From Methanobacterium sp. Maddingley MBC34 (GTDB lineage Archaea > Methanobacteriota > Methanobacteria > Methanobacteriales > Methanobacteriaceae): a stretch of DNA of 64,000 nucleotides. The notes under the pieces are model-generated. The model did no database searches. It saw only the letters and a program-made list of their open reading frames with translations, and was not told the origin of the DNA. The position numbers were made by a program, and so were the translations under genes. This document shows, in pieces, positions 1 through 9,474 of this stretch. Position 1 is the stretch's first letter. Each line of letters starts with the position of its first letter. Where the stretch lies: positions 20,412-84,411 of the forward strand of contig AMGN01000006.1 in NCBI GenBank assembly GCA_000309865.1, read 5' to 3'.

Positions 1-1
1 T

Positions 2-1330
2 CTAGGGGGGGATATTTTTTACCATGTTCATCTGGCCAAACTTTATATGGAGCAGGGATTAGTTTACTGGGACCCCTTAACATCCGCACCTCATGGGCGC
101 CCTATTTCTTATCCTCCAGTTTTCCATTTATTGTTGATTGCATATGGCCTGTTGGTGGGGGATATGTTCAATGCAGCCCGACTTTTACAACCTGTATTAA
201 CTCTGTTCTTATTTTTATCCTTCGCTTACGTAGCTTACAAACTTTACGGAAGTGTACTGGTAGGCGTTACTGCGGGATTTTTCATCTTTTTCAGTGTGGT
301 TTTCCAGAGATTTATCTTACCTGGCCCGGAAAATCTGGCCCTTATACTCTTTCCCCTGGTGATTTATGGATTTTATCTTTCCACCAATAATAAAAGTTAT
401 AAATATGCTTCAGTATCAGGTATCATAGCCGGAGTGGTATGTTTAACACATATGCTATCTGCATCATTCCTGTTTTTGGTAACATCAATTTATGCGATCT
501 TAATCAGTTTAAAGGATAAATCAATTCTAAAGTACTGGATGGTATTCGTTATTTCTGCTTTTCTGGTGGCATCCATATGGTGGATCCCTCTTCTGGTTAA
601 ATATGGGATTGTTTTCAATTCAAATGGTGATGCTCCTTATTTAGTGAGTTTTTTAAGTTATCCAAAGTTTTTTGGGATTTTAACACTCCTATTTGCATTT
701 TTAGGTGCCATACCAATGCTTAAAAGAAGATCCAAACAGGATATTTTAATATTAACCAGTTTAATTTCAATTTTAGTTGTTAGTAACCTGAATTATCTGG
801 GGGTATCTATTTTAAGCAACCGGTTCCTGACATTTGCCCTTTTCCCCATGGTAGTCATGGCTGGATTGGGAGTTAATTACTTAAAAACCATAATTGAACA
901 AAAAAACATCTCCCGGAAATTCTACTGTATTTTCATTGCCTGTGTCTATGTATCCTCAGTTATGATTGGGTACTCCATGCTGGCTGATGTTGACAGTGGA
1001 TTTTTATGGTTAAGGGCTTCTGATGGTGAACTGGACATTGCAGAATGGTTCCAGGAAAATGGAGATAAAAAGAGTGTGGTTGTAGCATATAACTTCAGAG
1101 ATCCGTTTATAGTAGCTATCAGCAGACAACCAGTGGCGGTAGGTGGTTATGGTCAGGGTATAATAAATTCTCTGGATATCCAGAAATATGCAGACGGTCG
1201 AGCCAATCAATCAGATTATTTAAAGGATAATGTGAAGTATGTGGTTCTACCTTCCGGTATGAAAACCCCGCCCTACACTGCACTGGCTTATAAAAACAAT
1301 CTTTATGAAATATATGTTTTCAATGGATGA
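2..1330 (+). CDS. GT-C-like multi-spanning membrane protein, 5' end cut by the window
   Basis: The frame is open from the window edge, so the start lies upstream. The first in-frame ATG at 47 is internal, because the codons just before it (GGDIFYHVHLAKLY) match residues 38-51 of the paralogue at 3106. About nine hydrophobic segments are visible, followed by a soluble tail of about 100 residues. The D..xxH pattern in the first extracytoplasmic loop, followed by an aromatic/proline-rich stretch (WDPLTSAPHGRP), is typical of GT-C superfamily glycosyltransferases that use lipid-linked sugars. That role is inferred from topology and motif, since no named family was recognised with certainty. It is a paralogue of 3106-4572, with a PIG-L deacetylase between them, which suggests surface glycan or glycolipid work. 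Confidence 0.8.
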   Translation, partial: LGGDIFYHVHLAKLYMEQGLVYWDPLTSAPHGRPISYPPVFHLLLIAYGLLVGDMFNAARLLQPVLTLFLFLSFAYVAYKLYGSVLVGVTAGFFIFFSVVFQRFILPGPENLALILFPLVIYGFYLSTNNKSYKYASVSGIIAGVVCLTHMLSASFLFLVTSIYAILISLKDKSILKYWMVFVISAFLVASIWWIPLLVKYGIVFNSNGDAPYLVSFLSYPKFFGILTLLFAFLGAIPMLKRRSKQDILILTSLISILVVSNLNYLGVSILSNRFLTFALFPMVVMAGLGVNYLKTIIEQKNISRKFYCIFIACVYVSSVMIGYSMLADVDSGFLWLRASDGELDIAEWFQENGDKKSVVVAYNFRDPFIVAISRQPVAVGGYGQGIINSLDIQKYADGRANQSDYLKDNVKYVVLPSGMKTPPYTALAYKNNLYEIYVFNG

Positions 1331-1490
1331 TCTCTTTTTCAATGGCTGATCTGTTGGGTAGTTTATAATCTACATAGTATCCTCAAATCGAATTATCAAA
1401 TGGTGATATTTTAAAAATTAAAACAGAATCATCCAAATCCTTCTTTTTAATTTAGTAAACCTGCTTCTAATTTAGTTAATTTTCACAGGA

Positions 1491-2921
1491 TTATATTTCA
1501 AGTTCTCTCCATGCTGATATGTCCATCAGCTGCTCATTTTTGTCATTAACATCGGTGTTCATCATCATGAATGATGCATTCTTAAAAATATTCAGAGGCA
1601 GTTTCAACACCAACCTGTTGCCATTTACTTCAGCGGTAGCATTTGTTTCAGGCTGGAGACTGTTAACAGATTTTTTCTCATATACTGCAGTTCCATTTTG
1701 AACTTTAACATCCAAACGCTTGAATTGGCCATTTTCCAGCAATCTGAAATGGTATTTGTAAACCAGTTCACCATTAATCTCATGAGTGGAGTTTATTATA
1801 ATGTAAAAGTTTTCATTATCACGAGCCACGCCCACCGAACTCATTTCATCAGATGTTTTAAGAGTTTTGGTATTATAATCGTACCGTACATCTTCAAATG
1901 ATGATGAAGGCATCCCTATCCTTGAAAAATTCCCATTACTTATTATCTGAACATTAACTGTTTGGGGTATAATGAAAAGTTCGTTAATTCGGATGAAAGA
2001 TTTCAGATAACCCTTGGTGAGAGAAATGGGAAGTCCATATGAGTTAATGGCTTCGTCCTTTGCTTTTTCTTCATCTGAAGTTACTGGAGCCTCTATCCAG
2101 CTAATATTCTGGTTCTGCAGTTCCTGTGGGGGTGTTAGATTGAGGGAGGGCTGGTAATTTGGGGGTGAAGGCCATTTAGTTCCACCTTTGTGGACCAGAT
2201 AAGTATAGAACTTACCTTTAAAGTTTGTTGCGGCTGCAGAATGCATTACAAAGGCATTAGTGGCCCAGTGGTCCCGATGTTCATCCAACCCATCTGGAGC
2301 AATGATAATGGTGGGTTTAAAATTATTAATTATCTTTTCTAAGTTCTCTGCTATGTTTGATCCAGTGTAGGTGGCATTCTGCTCATAGGTAAAATTGTAG
2401 GGAGAATGATCGAACTTGTTGAAGGGTGTGTTACTTTGATATGGTTTATCCGGGTCCCAGTAATCCTCAAACAGGGCTCTGAGGCCGGTGTCAGGATAAC
2501 CCAAAAATATCAGGTTACTCTCATTTACACCTAATTTAGAGAGAGCATTCACAGCTTCTTCATGTCTTAATTCTGCAATTCCAGTGGAACTATTTTTATT
2601 ATTTTTTTCAAGGTACTGGGACAGTTCTTCTGGTGTGGCTGCACTGCTACCATCAGTCATCACCACCACCGTAACAGTGGCATTCCTATCCCTGGCCTTT
2701 TTTATCAACCCTCCGGCAGCCAGTGATTCATCATCTGGATGGGGAGCGAAAACCAGGATTCGATCATTACTATGAATTTCAGGCATTCGGGAGTATCCTG
2801 GAGTATTCATATAGTTTAAAAATAAATAGGATATGGTAATAATCGTGATTAAACCTATAACTATTAAAAGCAGTTTTTTACGGGTGAAATGTAGGGGGGA
2901 TTGAGGTGAAGTGTTAGTCAT
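1491..2921 (-). CDS. Membrane-anchored PIG-L/LmbE family deacetylase
   Basis: A 476-residue protein. A single N-terminal membrane segment (about residues 15-37) is followed by a PIG-L domain. The family metal-binding signature HPDDE lies at residues 61-65, and the second conserved segment (DGLDEHRDH) is near residue 210. PIG-L enzymes are zinc-dependent deacetylases that remove acetyl groups from N-acetylglucosaminyl substrates. About 200 residues follow the catalytic domain and form an unrecognised, probably beta-rich domain, so the protein is roughly twice the usual family length. The topology puts the catalytic domain outside the cell or anchored at the membrane face. The ATG is preceded by AAAGGTATTTGAT, an acceptable ribosome binding site. 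It lies between two paralogous GT-C-like proteins, which suggests action on a surface glycan. The substrate cannot be read from sequence. Confidence 0.85.
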   Translation of the reverse strand: MTNTSPQSPLHFTRKKLLLIVIGLITIITISYLFLNYMNTPGYSRMPEIHSNDRILVFAPHPDDESLAAGGLIKKARDRNATVTVVVMTDGSSAATPEELSQYLEKNNKNSSTGIAELRHEEAVNALSKLGVNESNLIFLGYPDTGLRALFEDYWDPDKPYQSNTPFNKFDHSPYNFTYEQNATYTGSNIAENLEKIINNFKPTIIIAPDGLDEHRDHWATNAFVMHSAAATNFKGKFYTYLVHKGGTKWPSPPNYQPSLNLTPPQELQNQNISWIEAPVTSDEEKAKDEAINSYGLPISLTKGYLKSFIRINELFIIPQTVNVQIISNGNFSRIGMPSSSFEDVRYDYNTKTLKTSDEMSSVGVARDNENFYIIINSTHEINGELVYKYHFRLLENGQFKRLDVKVQNGTAVYEKKSVNSLQPETNATAEVNGNRLVLKLPLNIFKNASFMMMNTDVNDKNEQLMDISAWRELEI

Positions 2922-3105
2922 ATCAAATACCTTTAATCCTTTTATTATTTTCTCTCAATTTATAGGATGAAGATTAATAAAACTATTTTTAAATTAATCA
3001 GTGACCTAAATGTTATTTATGTTCAAATCAATAACTTCCAATTAAAATACCATCTAGCTTAGTTACCCTTTATTATTGTTCATCATCTTAGACACAGGTG
3101 TGCCA

Positions 3106-4572
3106 ATGGAATATGAAAAAATAACTAAAAATAAATCTGTTCTATTATTATTGATTCCTGCCATCCTGGCATTCAGCATGGCCCTTATTCCCACTTTAAA
3201 GTACCAGTGGCCCCTAAGCTGGGATATATATTATCATGTGCACCTGGCCAAACTTTACCTAGAACAGGGACTCACCTTATGGGACCCTTTAACCTATGCC
3301 CCATTCGGTAGGCCAATTTTCTATCCTCCTTTCTTCCATTATCTTTTGGCGGCATTTGCTACCCTTTTAAAAGTTGATCCCTTCCAGATAGCCCGGTATC
3401 TTCAACCAGTTTTTGCATTTGCACTGGTTTTATCATTCACCTATGTTGCTAGGCAGTTTTACAACTTAAGGGTGGCCCTCTTAGCTGGATTCTTTTTGTT
3501 TTTCACATCGGTATTCCATCGTGCCATGCTACCCTTACCGGAAACCCTGGCCTTAATTTTATTCCCCATAGCAGTATACTTTTATTACCGTGCACTGGAA
3601 GGTGATGGGTATAAATTCGCTGTTTTAGGAGGTATTATCAGTGGGTTGATGATGTTAACCCATAATTTAACTGGATTAATAATGCTGGGGGTGGCCCTGC
3701 TTTTCACATTAGCCCTTAAACTGAGAAAAGATAAAGTCGAGTACAAGTCTTTATGGATATTCCTGGTATTCACCCTTATAGTAGCCGCTCTGTGGTGGCT
3801 TCCCTTGATGATACAATATGGTTTCACTTTCCACAACCCACAGGCTGTTATCCAGGGACCCGTGGAGTATTTAATCATTCTAGCCAAGACAGTAGGAGTT
3901 CCTGCCCTAATTTTCGCCATTTTGTGGGTAATTTTCATGATAAAGGGATTCAATAAGGTTAATATGGAAAAATGGCATAATCGCCTGTTGCGTAAGGAGA
4001 TTTTACTAATCACGTGGATTTTATTTCTATTAATATTAAGTAATGCCTATTTACTGGGATTTTCCATACTTATAGATCGTATATTGAACTTCGCAGTCTT
4101 CCCCCTAATGCTTGTAGCTGCACTTGGCTTGGAACACATTCATTCTTTTAATAAAAAACTGGTTTATGACCGAATATACAAAGTTATAGTTATCCTTTTA
4201 ATTATCTCCGCAGTTTTTTCAGGATTATTCTATGCTTTATCTGTAAAACCGCTGGTCAATGATTCTCAAAGAGACTTAGCTCAGTGGTTTGCGGATAATG
4301 GGGATGGAAAGAGCGTGGTGATGTCCCTAACTGAAGGACTTGATCCGGTGATTGTTTCGGTTTCCAGGCAACCAGTTTCCACGGGAGGTTACCAGCCAGG
4401 TATGGTTAAAGTCCTTGATCGAAACCTTTACTACAGTGGAAATTTCACTGAAGAAGATGTTAAGAGGGATAAAATTGGATACTTTGTGGAACAGTCTCCG
4501 ATAAATCATCCCGGTTATTTCACCCTGGTTTACCAGAACAAAGATTATAAAGTCTGGAGGGTAGATATCTAG
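3106..4572 (+). CDS. GT-C-like multi-spanning membrane protein
   Basis: A 488-residue protein. I chose ATG 3106 because AGGTG ends five bases upstream; an in-frame TTG at 3076 has no such site. The N-terminal membrane segment (about residues 12-30) is followed by a loop with D40 and H44 (SWDIYYHVH), then about nine further hydrophobic segments and a soluble C-terminal domain of roughly 100 residues. The loop Asp/His near the first membrane exit resembles GT-C glycosyltransferases and oligosaccharyltransferase-like proteins, but no closer family name is justified. It is clearly paralogous to the truncated gene at the window start, sharing for example the WDPLT and GRPI segments and the soluble tail. 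It is transcribed divergently from the PIG-L deacetylase. Confidence 0.8.
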   Translation: MEYEKITKNKSVLLLLIPAILAFSMALIPTLKYQWPLSWDIYYHVHLAKLYLEQGLTLWDPLTYAPFGRPIFYPPFFHYLLAAFATLLKVDPFQIARYLQPVFAFALVLSFTYVARQFYNLRVALLAGFFLFFTSVFHRAMLPLPETLALILFPIAVYFYYRALEGDGYKFAVLGGIISGLMMLTHNLTGLIMLGVALLFTLALKLRKDKVEYKSLWIFLVFTLIVAALWWLPLMIQYGFTFHNPQAVIQGPVEYLIILAKTVGVPALIFAILWVIFMIKGFNKVNMEKWHNRLLRKEILLITWILFLLILSNAYLLGFSILIDRILNFAVFPLMLVAALGLEHIHSFNKKLVYDRIYKVIVILLIISAVFSGLFYALSVKPLVNDSQRDLAQWFADNGDGKSVVMSLTEGLDPVIVSVSRQPVSTGGYQPGMVKVLDRNLYYSGNFTEEDVKRDKIGYFVEQSPINHPGYFTLVYQNKDYKVWRVDI

Positions 4573-4758
4573 ATTGAGTAGTTGGTGTTGATAAAAACCA
4601 TCGAGTTTGATAACGGTATTTAGATCATAATTCCCTATTAATACAATGTCAAGAGCGGATTAAACATAGATTATTATTGTAAAATTAGGAATTAATTAAT
4701 ATAATCAATTTAAAATTAAATCAAACGTTTACATGAAAGTTTTACAGGAAGTGCTCTT

Positions 4759-6108
<1,350 letters not shown>

Positions 6109-6111
6109 TAA

Positions 6112-6137
6112 ATTATTTTTGAGTAATTATTTTTTTC
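6112..6137 (+). terminator. T-rich stop signal after glmM
   Basis: Two T-runs (5 and 7 T) follow the glmM stop codon directly. Archaeal transcription commonly ends on such tracts without a hairpin. Inferred from position only. Confidence 0.35.
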
Positions 6138-6152
6138 CTAACCTATTTTTAC

Positions 6153-6341
6153 CTATTTTTCCTTTCTTTTTTGTCCAGGGTCATTAAAATAAAAGCCATA
6201 AAATTCGGCACAATAAGCGCATAATGGAAATTTCCCGTAACGGTAGCGGCTTCCATCCTCTTTATTCATATCAAACTTTTTACCGCAAGTGTAACAGATT
6301 TCGATTTTTTCAGCTTTTTTATTTTCTTCATTATCCTGAAT
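6153..6341 (-). CDS. Zinc-ribbon miniprotein, no canonical start codon
   Basis: An open frame of 62 codons. It encodes an acidic/basic N-terminus, then CYTCGKKF (CxxC, residues 16-19) and, after GSRYRYGKFP, the second pair CAYC (41-44) and an aromatic tail EFYGFYF. The two CxxC pairs 22 residues apart, with typical knuckle glycines, make a zinc ribbon convincing. The frame has no ATG, GTG or TTG before the first Cys pair. It opens after a stop near 6372, and GGTGGTG sits just upstream of an ATT codon at 6341, which I take as the most likely initiator. An ATG at 6354 is in another frame, so a one-base shift (real or sequencing) between it and the ribbon is the alternative. The function is unknown. 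Confidence 0.5.
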   Translation of the reverse strand: MQDNEENKKAEKIEICYTCGKKFDMNKEDGSRYRYGKFPLCAYCAEFYGFYFNDPGQKRKEK

Positions 6342-6581
6342 GTTAACACCACCATGAATTATTAGTCTAAATTAGTCTATTTAATCATTTACAGGGAATG
6401 GATATGTCTGTGGTATTGTCAATGGTTTAATTTGGGTAGGTGATTGAGGTCATTCCTTTAGATTATTCCTTTAGATTAATTCTAATATTTATGGTTTGAC
6501 TTTATCTATGGTTTAACTTCAGTGGGATTGTCATGGGAAAATCGAAAAATAAATTATGAACTCTGCACAAAAAATAAGATC

Positions 6582-7151
6582 ATGAATAAAAAAAGAAAAA
6601 TTGCCTGGGGGATTACGGGAAGCGGTGAAAAACTGGTGGAAACAGTAGAAATCATGCAACAGATGAGGGATGAATATCATAAACAATTCGACATCAGGGT
6701 GTTCATATCTAAGGCAGGAGACCAGGTTTTAAAATATTATAATCTCTCCAATACTTTGGAGACTAAATTCGATAAGACCTGGACTGAAATTAACTCTAAT
6801 GCTCCCTTCCTGGCTGGACAGATTCAGCTGGGAAGATATGCATTCTTATTGGTGGCTCCGGCAACATCCAACACAGTGGCCAAGATATCACTGCGCATAG
6901 CAGACACCTTACTCACCAATGCGGCTATAATGGGTCAAAAAACTAACACACCACTTTACATCATGCCCACAGACTTCAGGGAAGGTATTGTCACTACCAA
7001 ACTACCTAATGGTAAAGATTTGGAGTTGACCATAACCAAAGAGGATGCAGAGCACGTGGAAAAACTGTCAGCAATGGAAAGTACCAATGTATTTGAAAAT
7101 CCTGAAGAAATCCCAGCTATATTCCGTGAGCATGCTGAAATGCTTAAGTGA
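6582..7151 (+). CDS. Archaeoflavoprotein (MJ0208/AfpA-like, DmrB-like flavoprotein)
   Basis: About 189 residues from the ATG at 6582. The fold starts with KIAWGITGSGEKL, the flavin-phosphate loop of the flavoprotein (PF02441) superfamily. It continues with the conserved LLVAPATSNTVAKI segment and the IADTLLTNA helix. These are hallmarks of the archaeal MJ0208-type flavoproteins, some of which act as dihydromethanopterin reductase (acceptor) or ferredoxin-dependent flavoproteins. An in-frame GTG at 6522 would add 20 residues that do not look like the family. Neither start has a strong ribosome binding site, so the 5' end is uncertain. No operon partner is visible. FMN binding is well supported, but the electron donor and acceptor are not. 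Confidence 0.75.
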   Translation: MNKKRKIAWGITGSGEKLVETVEIMQQMRDEYHKQFDIRVFISKAGDQVLKYYNLSNTLETKFDKTWTEINSNAPFLAGQIQLGRYAFLLVAPATSNTVAKISLRIADTLLTNAAIMGQKTNTPLYIMPTDFREGIVTTKLPNGKDLELTITKEDAEHVEKLSAMESTNVFENPEEIPAIFREHAEMLK

Positions 7152-7268
7152 TCTTTTAAGTTATTATATAGGCTTTTGAAGATTTTTGGGGCATTTTAAG
7201 GTCTAAAAAGGGCGATTAAGCATGGCTATTAAATGGATTTTAAAGGCCCTAAATGAGTTTTTAAAGTC

Positions 7269-7592
7269 TTAAAGTAGTTCTTTTCGCAGTTGTAATGTAA
7301 CACTGAACTTTTTGATTGGAAGGTCCTCATCTACGTCATCGTTGAAGGGTGAGATCCCCCTGAAATAGTATTCCACTGGTCCAGTATTATCAATATCCAC
7401 AGGCACAGTTTCCATATCGTTTAGCGCATCAAAAAAATCGTGTATTTCCATTAATTTATCTTCAGGGCCACTGAATTTAACAATCATGGCTCCTTCTCTT
7501 CTGTTTTGGAGTGATATGTATTTGTCATCCACATCTATGGGTTTATCTTTCTTTTTACTCCCACTAACCCTATGAAATACAATATTTGCCAT
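7269..7592 (-). CDS. Conserved hypothetical protein, 107 residues
   Basis: A small charged protein without membrane segments or cysteines. It begins with MANIVFHRVSGSKKK and has alternating strand and helix character with an acidic middle (residues 58-90). GGGGTT precedes the ATG at the right distance, which supports translation. I do not recognise the family. It lies alone between the convergent flavoprotein gene and the adenosine-specific kinase gene, which is also on the minus strand 260 bases upstream. The codon pattern resembles its neighbours. Confidence 0.65.
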   Translation of the reverse strand: MANIVFHRVSGSKKKDKPIDVDDKYISLQNRREGAMIVKFSGPEDKLMEIHDFFDALNDMETVPVDIDNTGPVEYYFRGISPFNDDVDEDLPIKKFSVTLQLRKELL

Positions 7593-7852
7593 AATATAAC
7601 CCCCTAAACTGTTTTATGCTGTATATTAATTGTTTTTTCTGGAATATAAAATTTGAGATATTGAATGATATTATCAACTGGATTCAAGAATATGGATTTC
7701 AAGAATATTAAATAATGATTTTAGATAATCCTTAGGATTTGGCTGTTTATAAAAAGAACATTTTTAAGAGAATAATTAAGTTTTTTTAGAAAATAAAAAA
7801 ATAGTAAAAATTAAAGGTCTCGGTATTGAGATAATAGTCAATTATTCTTTAA

Positions 7853-8341
7853 TTATAATTTATAACCTATTTTTCGGAGGAATTTATGCCTATCAGTTAC
7901 ATCTTCTTCAGTCTCAATACCTTGTGGTTTGGATCCATCAACAACTCCAATTATTCCCCTTCCCTGTTTAGTTTCCACAATCAGAACCTGTACTGGGTTG
8001 GCAGTGGCGCAGAAAAGATTAACCACCTCAGGCACATCCTTGATTCGTTGAGTCAGATTTAGGGGGAATGCTTTAGCCAGGAAGATCAGGAAACTATGAC
8101 CACAGGCTAACTCCAGCATTTTTTCACCGGCTAGCTTCTCCAGATCTTCATTGTTTCCTGCGGTTCTTACCAAGCAGTCTCCTGAAGCCTCTCCAAATGC
8201 AAGGCCAAACTCTGCCTGGGGTACAGTGTTTACTATGGCCTCGTAAAGGTCTTCTACAGTTTTTATGAAGTGGCTCTGCCCTAAAATAAGATTACAATCT
8301 TTTGGTGCTTCCAGTATAACCATTTTGATATCCATTTCCAT
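7853..8341 (-). CDS. Adenosine-specific kinase family protein (DUF355/PF04008)
   Basis: 162 residues from the ATG at 8341, chosen because GAGGGG lies six bases upstream. A longer frame to 8413 lacks such a site and adds atypical sequence. Family hallmarks are ILGQSHFIKTVEDLYEA near the N-terminus, the FGLAFGEASGDCLVR segment, the GHSFLIFLAKAFP motif and the C-terminal RGIIGVVDG stretch. Members of PF04008 form small alpha/beta oligomers reported to bind adenosine/AMP and, in one archaeal case, to phosphorylate adenosine. The physiological reaction in methanogens is not settled. The length matches the family. It is divergent from the HTH-cupin regulator across 467 bases. Confidence 0.85.
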   Translation of the reverse strand: MEMDIKMVILEAPKDCNLILGQSHFIKTVEDLYEAIVNTVPQAEFGLAFGEASGDCLVRTAGNNEDLEKLAGEKMLELACGHSFLIFLAKAFPLNLTQRIKDVPEVVNLFCATANPVQVLIVETKQGRGIIGVVDGSKPQGIETEEDVTDRHKFLRKIGYKL

Positions 8342-8808
8342 ATCAATCCCCTCTAATTTTAGGTTAACATTATATTGATATGAATTACATTCACATGAAA
8401 TTATTTTCTGCACATGAATTATTTTGAGTTGTATATTTAATATTTTGAGTTATACTGTTTAATAATTGGGGTTCATGGCATGTTAATTTAACTTTTCAAT
8501 GGATTGTTTCACAGGGATTATCTCCCATTTCAAGGGATTATTTCCCATTATTTTGAAGATTTTTTACAGGTTATTCTGGTCATTGGTAATTTATTTATAG
8601 TAGCAAAATTAAATTGTCATTAACAATCATTATAAAATTGGTGTAAAATTATAGATATAAGATGGGGCATATATCCAAAGAGATAAAAATTGAACTATCT
8701 TATATGGACATATTAAAATAAAATCCTGTTAGTTTTATAAACCATTGGCAAACTAGCCAAAGGCTTGATTAAAAAGGCTTAAATCACATTTAATGTGAGG
8801 TTTTAGTT
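8342..8808. other. Gene-free divergent intergenic region
   Basis: 467 AT-rich bases. Visible structure: near-repeat TATTTTGAGTT (twice, about 8420-8455), AGGGATTAT..TCCCATT (twice, about 8514-8550), an inverted repeat TTGGC/GCCAA around 8746-8761, and two AAGGCTT copies (about 8760-8780) before the palindrome at 8784. No ORF with a start site was found. Confidence 0.6.
8784..8798. promoter_or_regulatory. Perfect palindrome TCACATT-T-AATGTGA overlapping the ribosome binding site
   Basis: The 7-bp arms are perfect with a one-base centre, eleven bases before the regulator's ATG, and the right arm runs into its GAGGT ribosome binding site. This position fits autorepression by the HTH-cupin protein, which is an inference. 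No second copy was seen before the acyl-CoA synthetase. Confidence 0.5.
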
Positions 8809-9363
8809 ATGAAAGAGAAGATGAAGGAAATCGGGCTGAGAATAACAGAACTTCGAGATCTCTCGGATATCAGCATTCAGGACATGGCAGATTACCTGCA
8901 TATTCCCCTGGAAACCTACCAGGAGTATGAAACAGGGAAAAAAGACATCCCTGCCAGCATCCTCTACGAAATCGCTCATAAAATGGAAGTGGACATGGGT
9001 TTGCTATTAACTGGAGAAGAAACCCGGATGCACATTTTCAGTGTAACCAGAAAGGGAAAAGGAGTGGAAGTGGGCCGCAGAAAACAGTACCAGTACGAAA
9101 ATCTTGCTGAAAAATTCATACACAAAAAAGCAGAACCCTTTATTGTCACTGCAGAACCTAAAAATGATGGAATGAAACCTACTACCAATTCACATCCTGG
9201 ACAGGAGTTTGATTACGTTTTAGAAGGTGTGTTGAAAATTTACATACACGATAATGAGATCATTCTCAATGAAGGGGATTCAATTTTCTTTGATTCCTCC
9301 TATGAGCATGCTATGGAAGCTCTGGAAAGTAAACCAGCCAAATTCCTGGCAATTGTACTGTAA
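8809..9363 (+). CDS. XRE-type HTH regulator with C-terminal cupin domain
   Basis: 184 residues. An XRE helix-turn-helix spans about residues 8-68 (LRITELRDLSDISIQDMADY, then the recognition-helix region ETYQEYETGKK). A small cupin_2 barrel spans about 110-184, with HPGQEFDYVLEGVLKI and GDSIFFDSSYEHAMEA forming the two cupin motifs. Such HTH-cupin proteins bind a small ligand in the barrel and regulate nearby genes. Cupin metal ligands (H in HPGQE, E, H in YEHAM) are present. It sits 111 bases upstream of an acyl-CoA synthetase and the vorCBA operon on the same strand, a common methanogen arrangement, so it probably regulates 2-oxoacid/acyl-CoA metabolism. The ligand is unknown. Confidence 0.88.
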   Translation: MKEKMKEIGLRITELRDLSDISIQDMADYLHIPLETYQEYETGKKDIPASILYEIAHKMEVDMGLLLTGEETRMHIFSVTRKGKGVEVGRRKQYQYENLAEKFIHKKAEPFIVTAEPKNDGMKPTTNSHPGQEFDYVLEGVLKIYIHDNEIILNEGDSIFFDSSYEHAMEALESKPAKFLAIVL

Positions 9364-9474
9364 ATGGATTAAAACAATACTAAAATTGATTATAAATTAT
9401 AAAAATCCAATATAATTTAAAATACCCCTTAAAAATTAATAAATAATTATTGATTAAAATAACTGGTGATAAAA

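Noticed and set aside
3585..4013. 142-codon antisense frame inside the GT-C-like gene
   Set aside because: Fully covered by a gene with clear membrane and family logic; the antisense peptide has no motif or start site.
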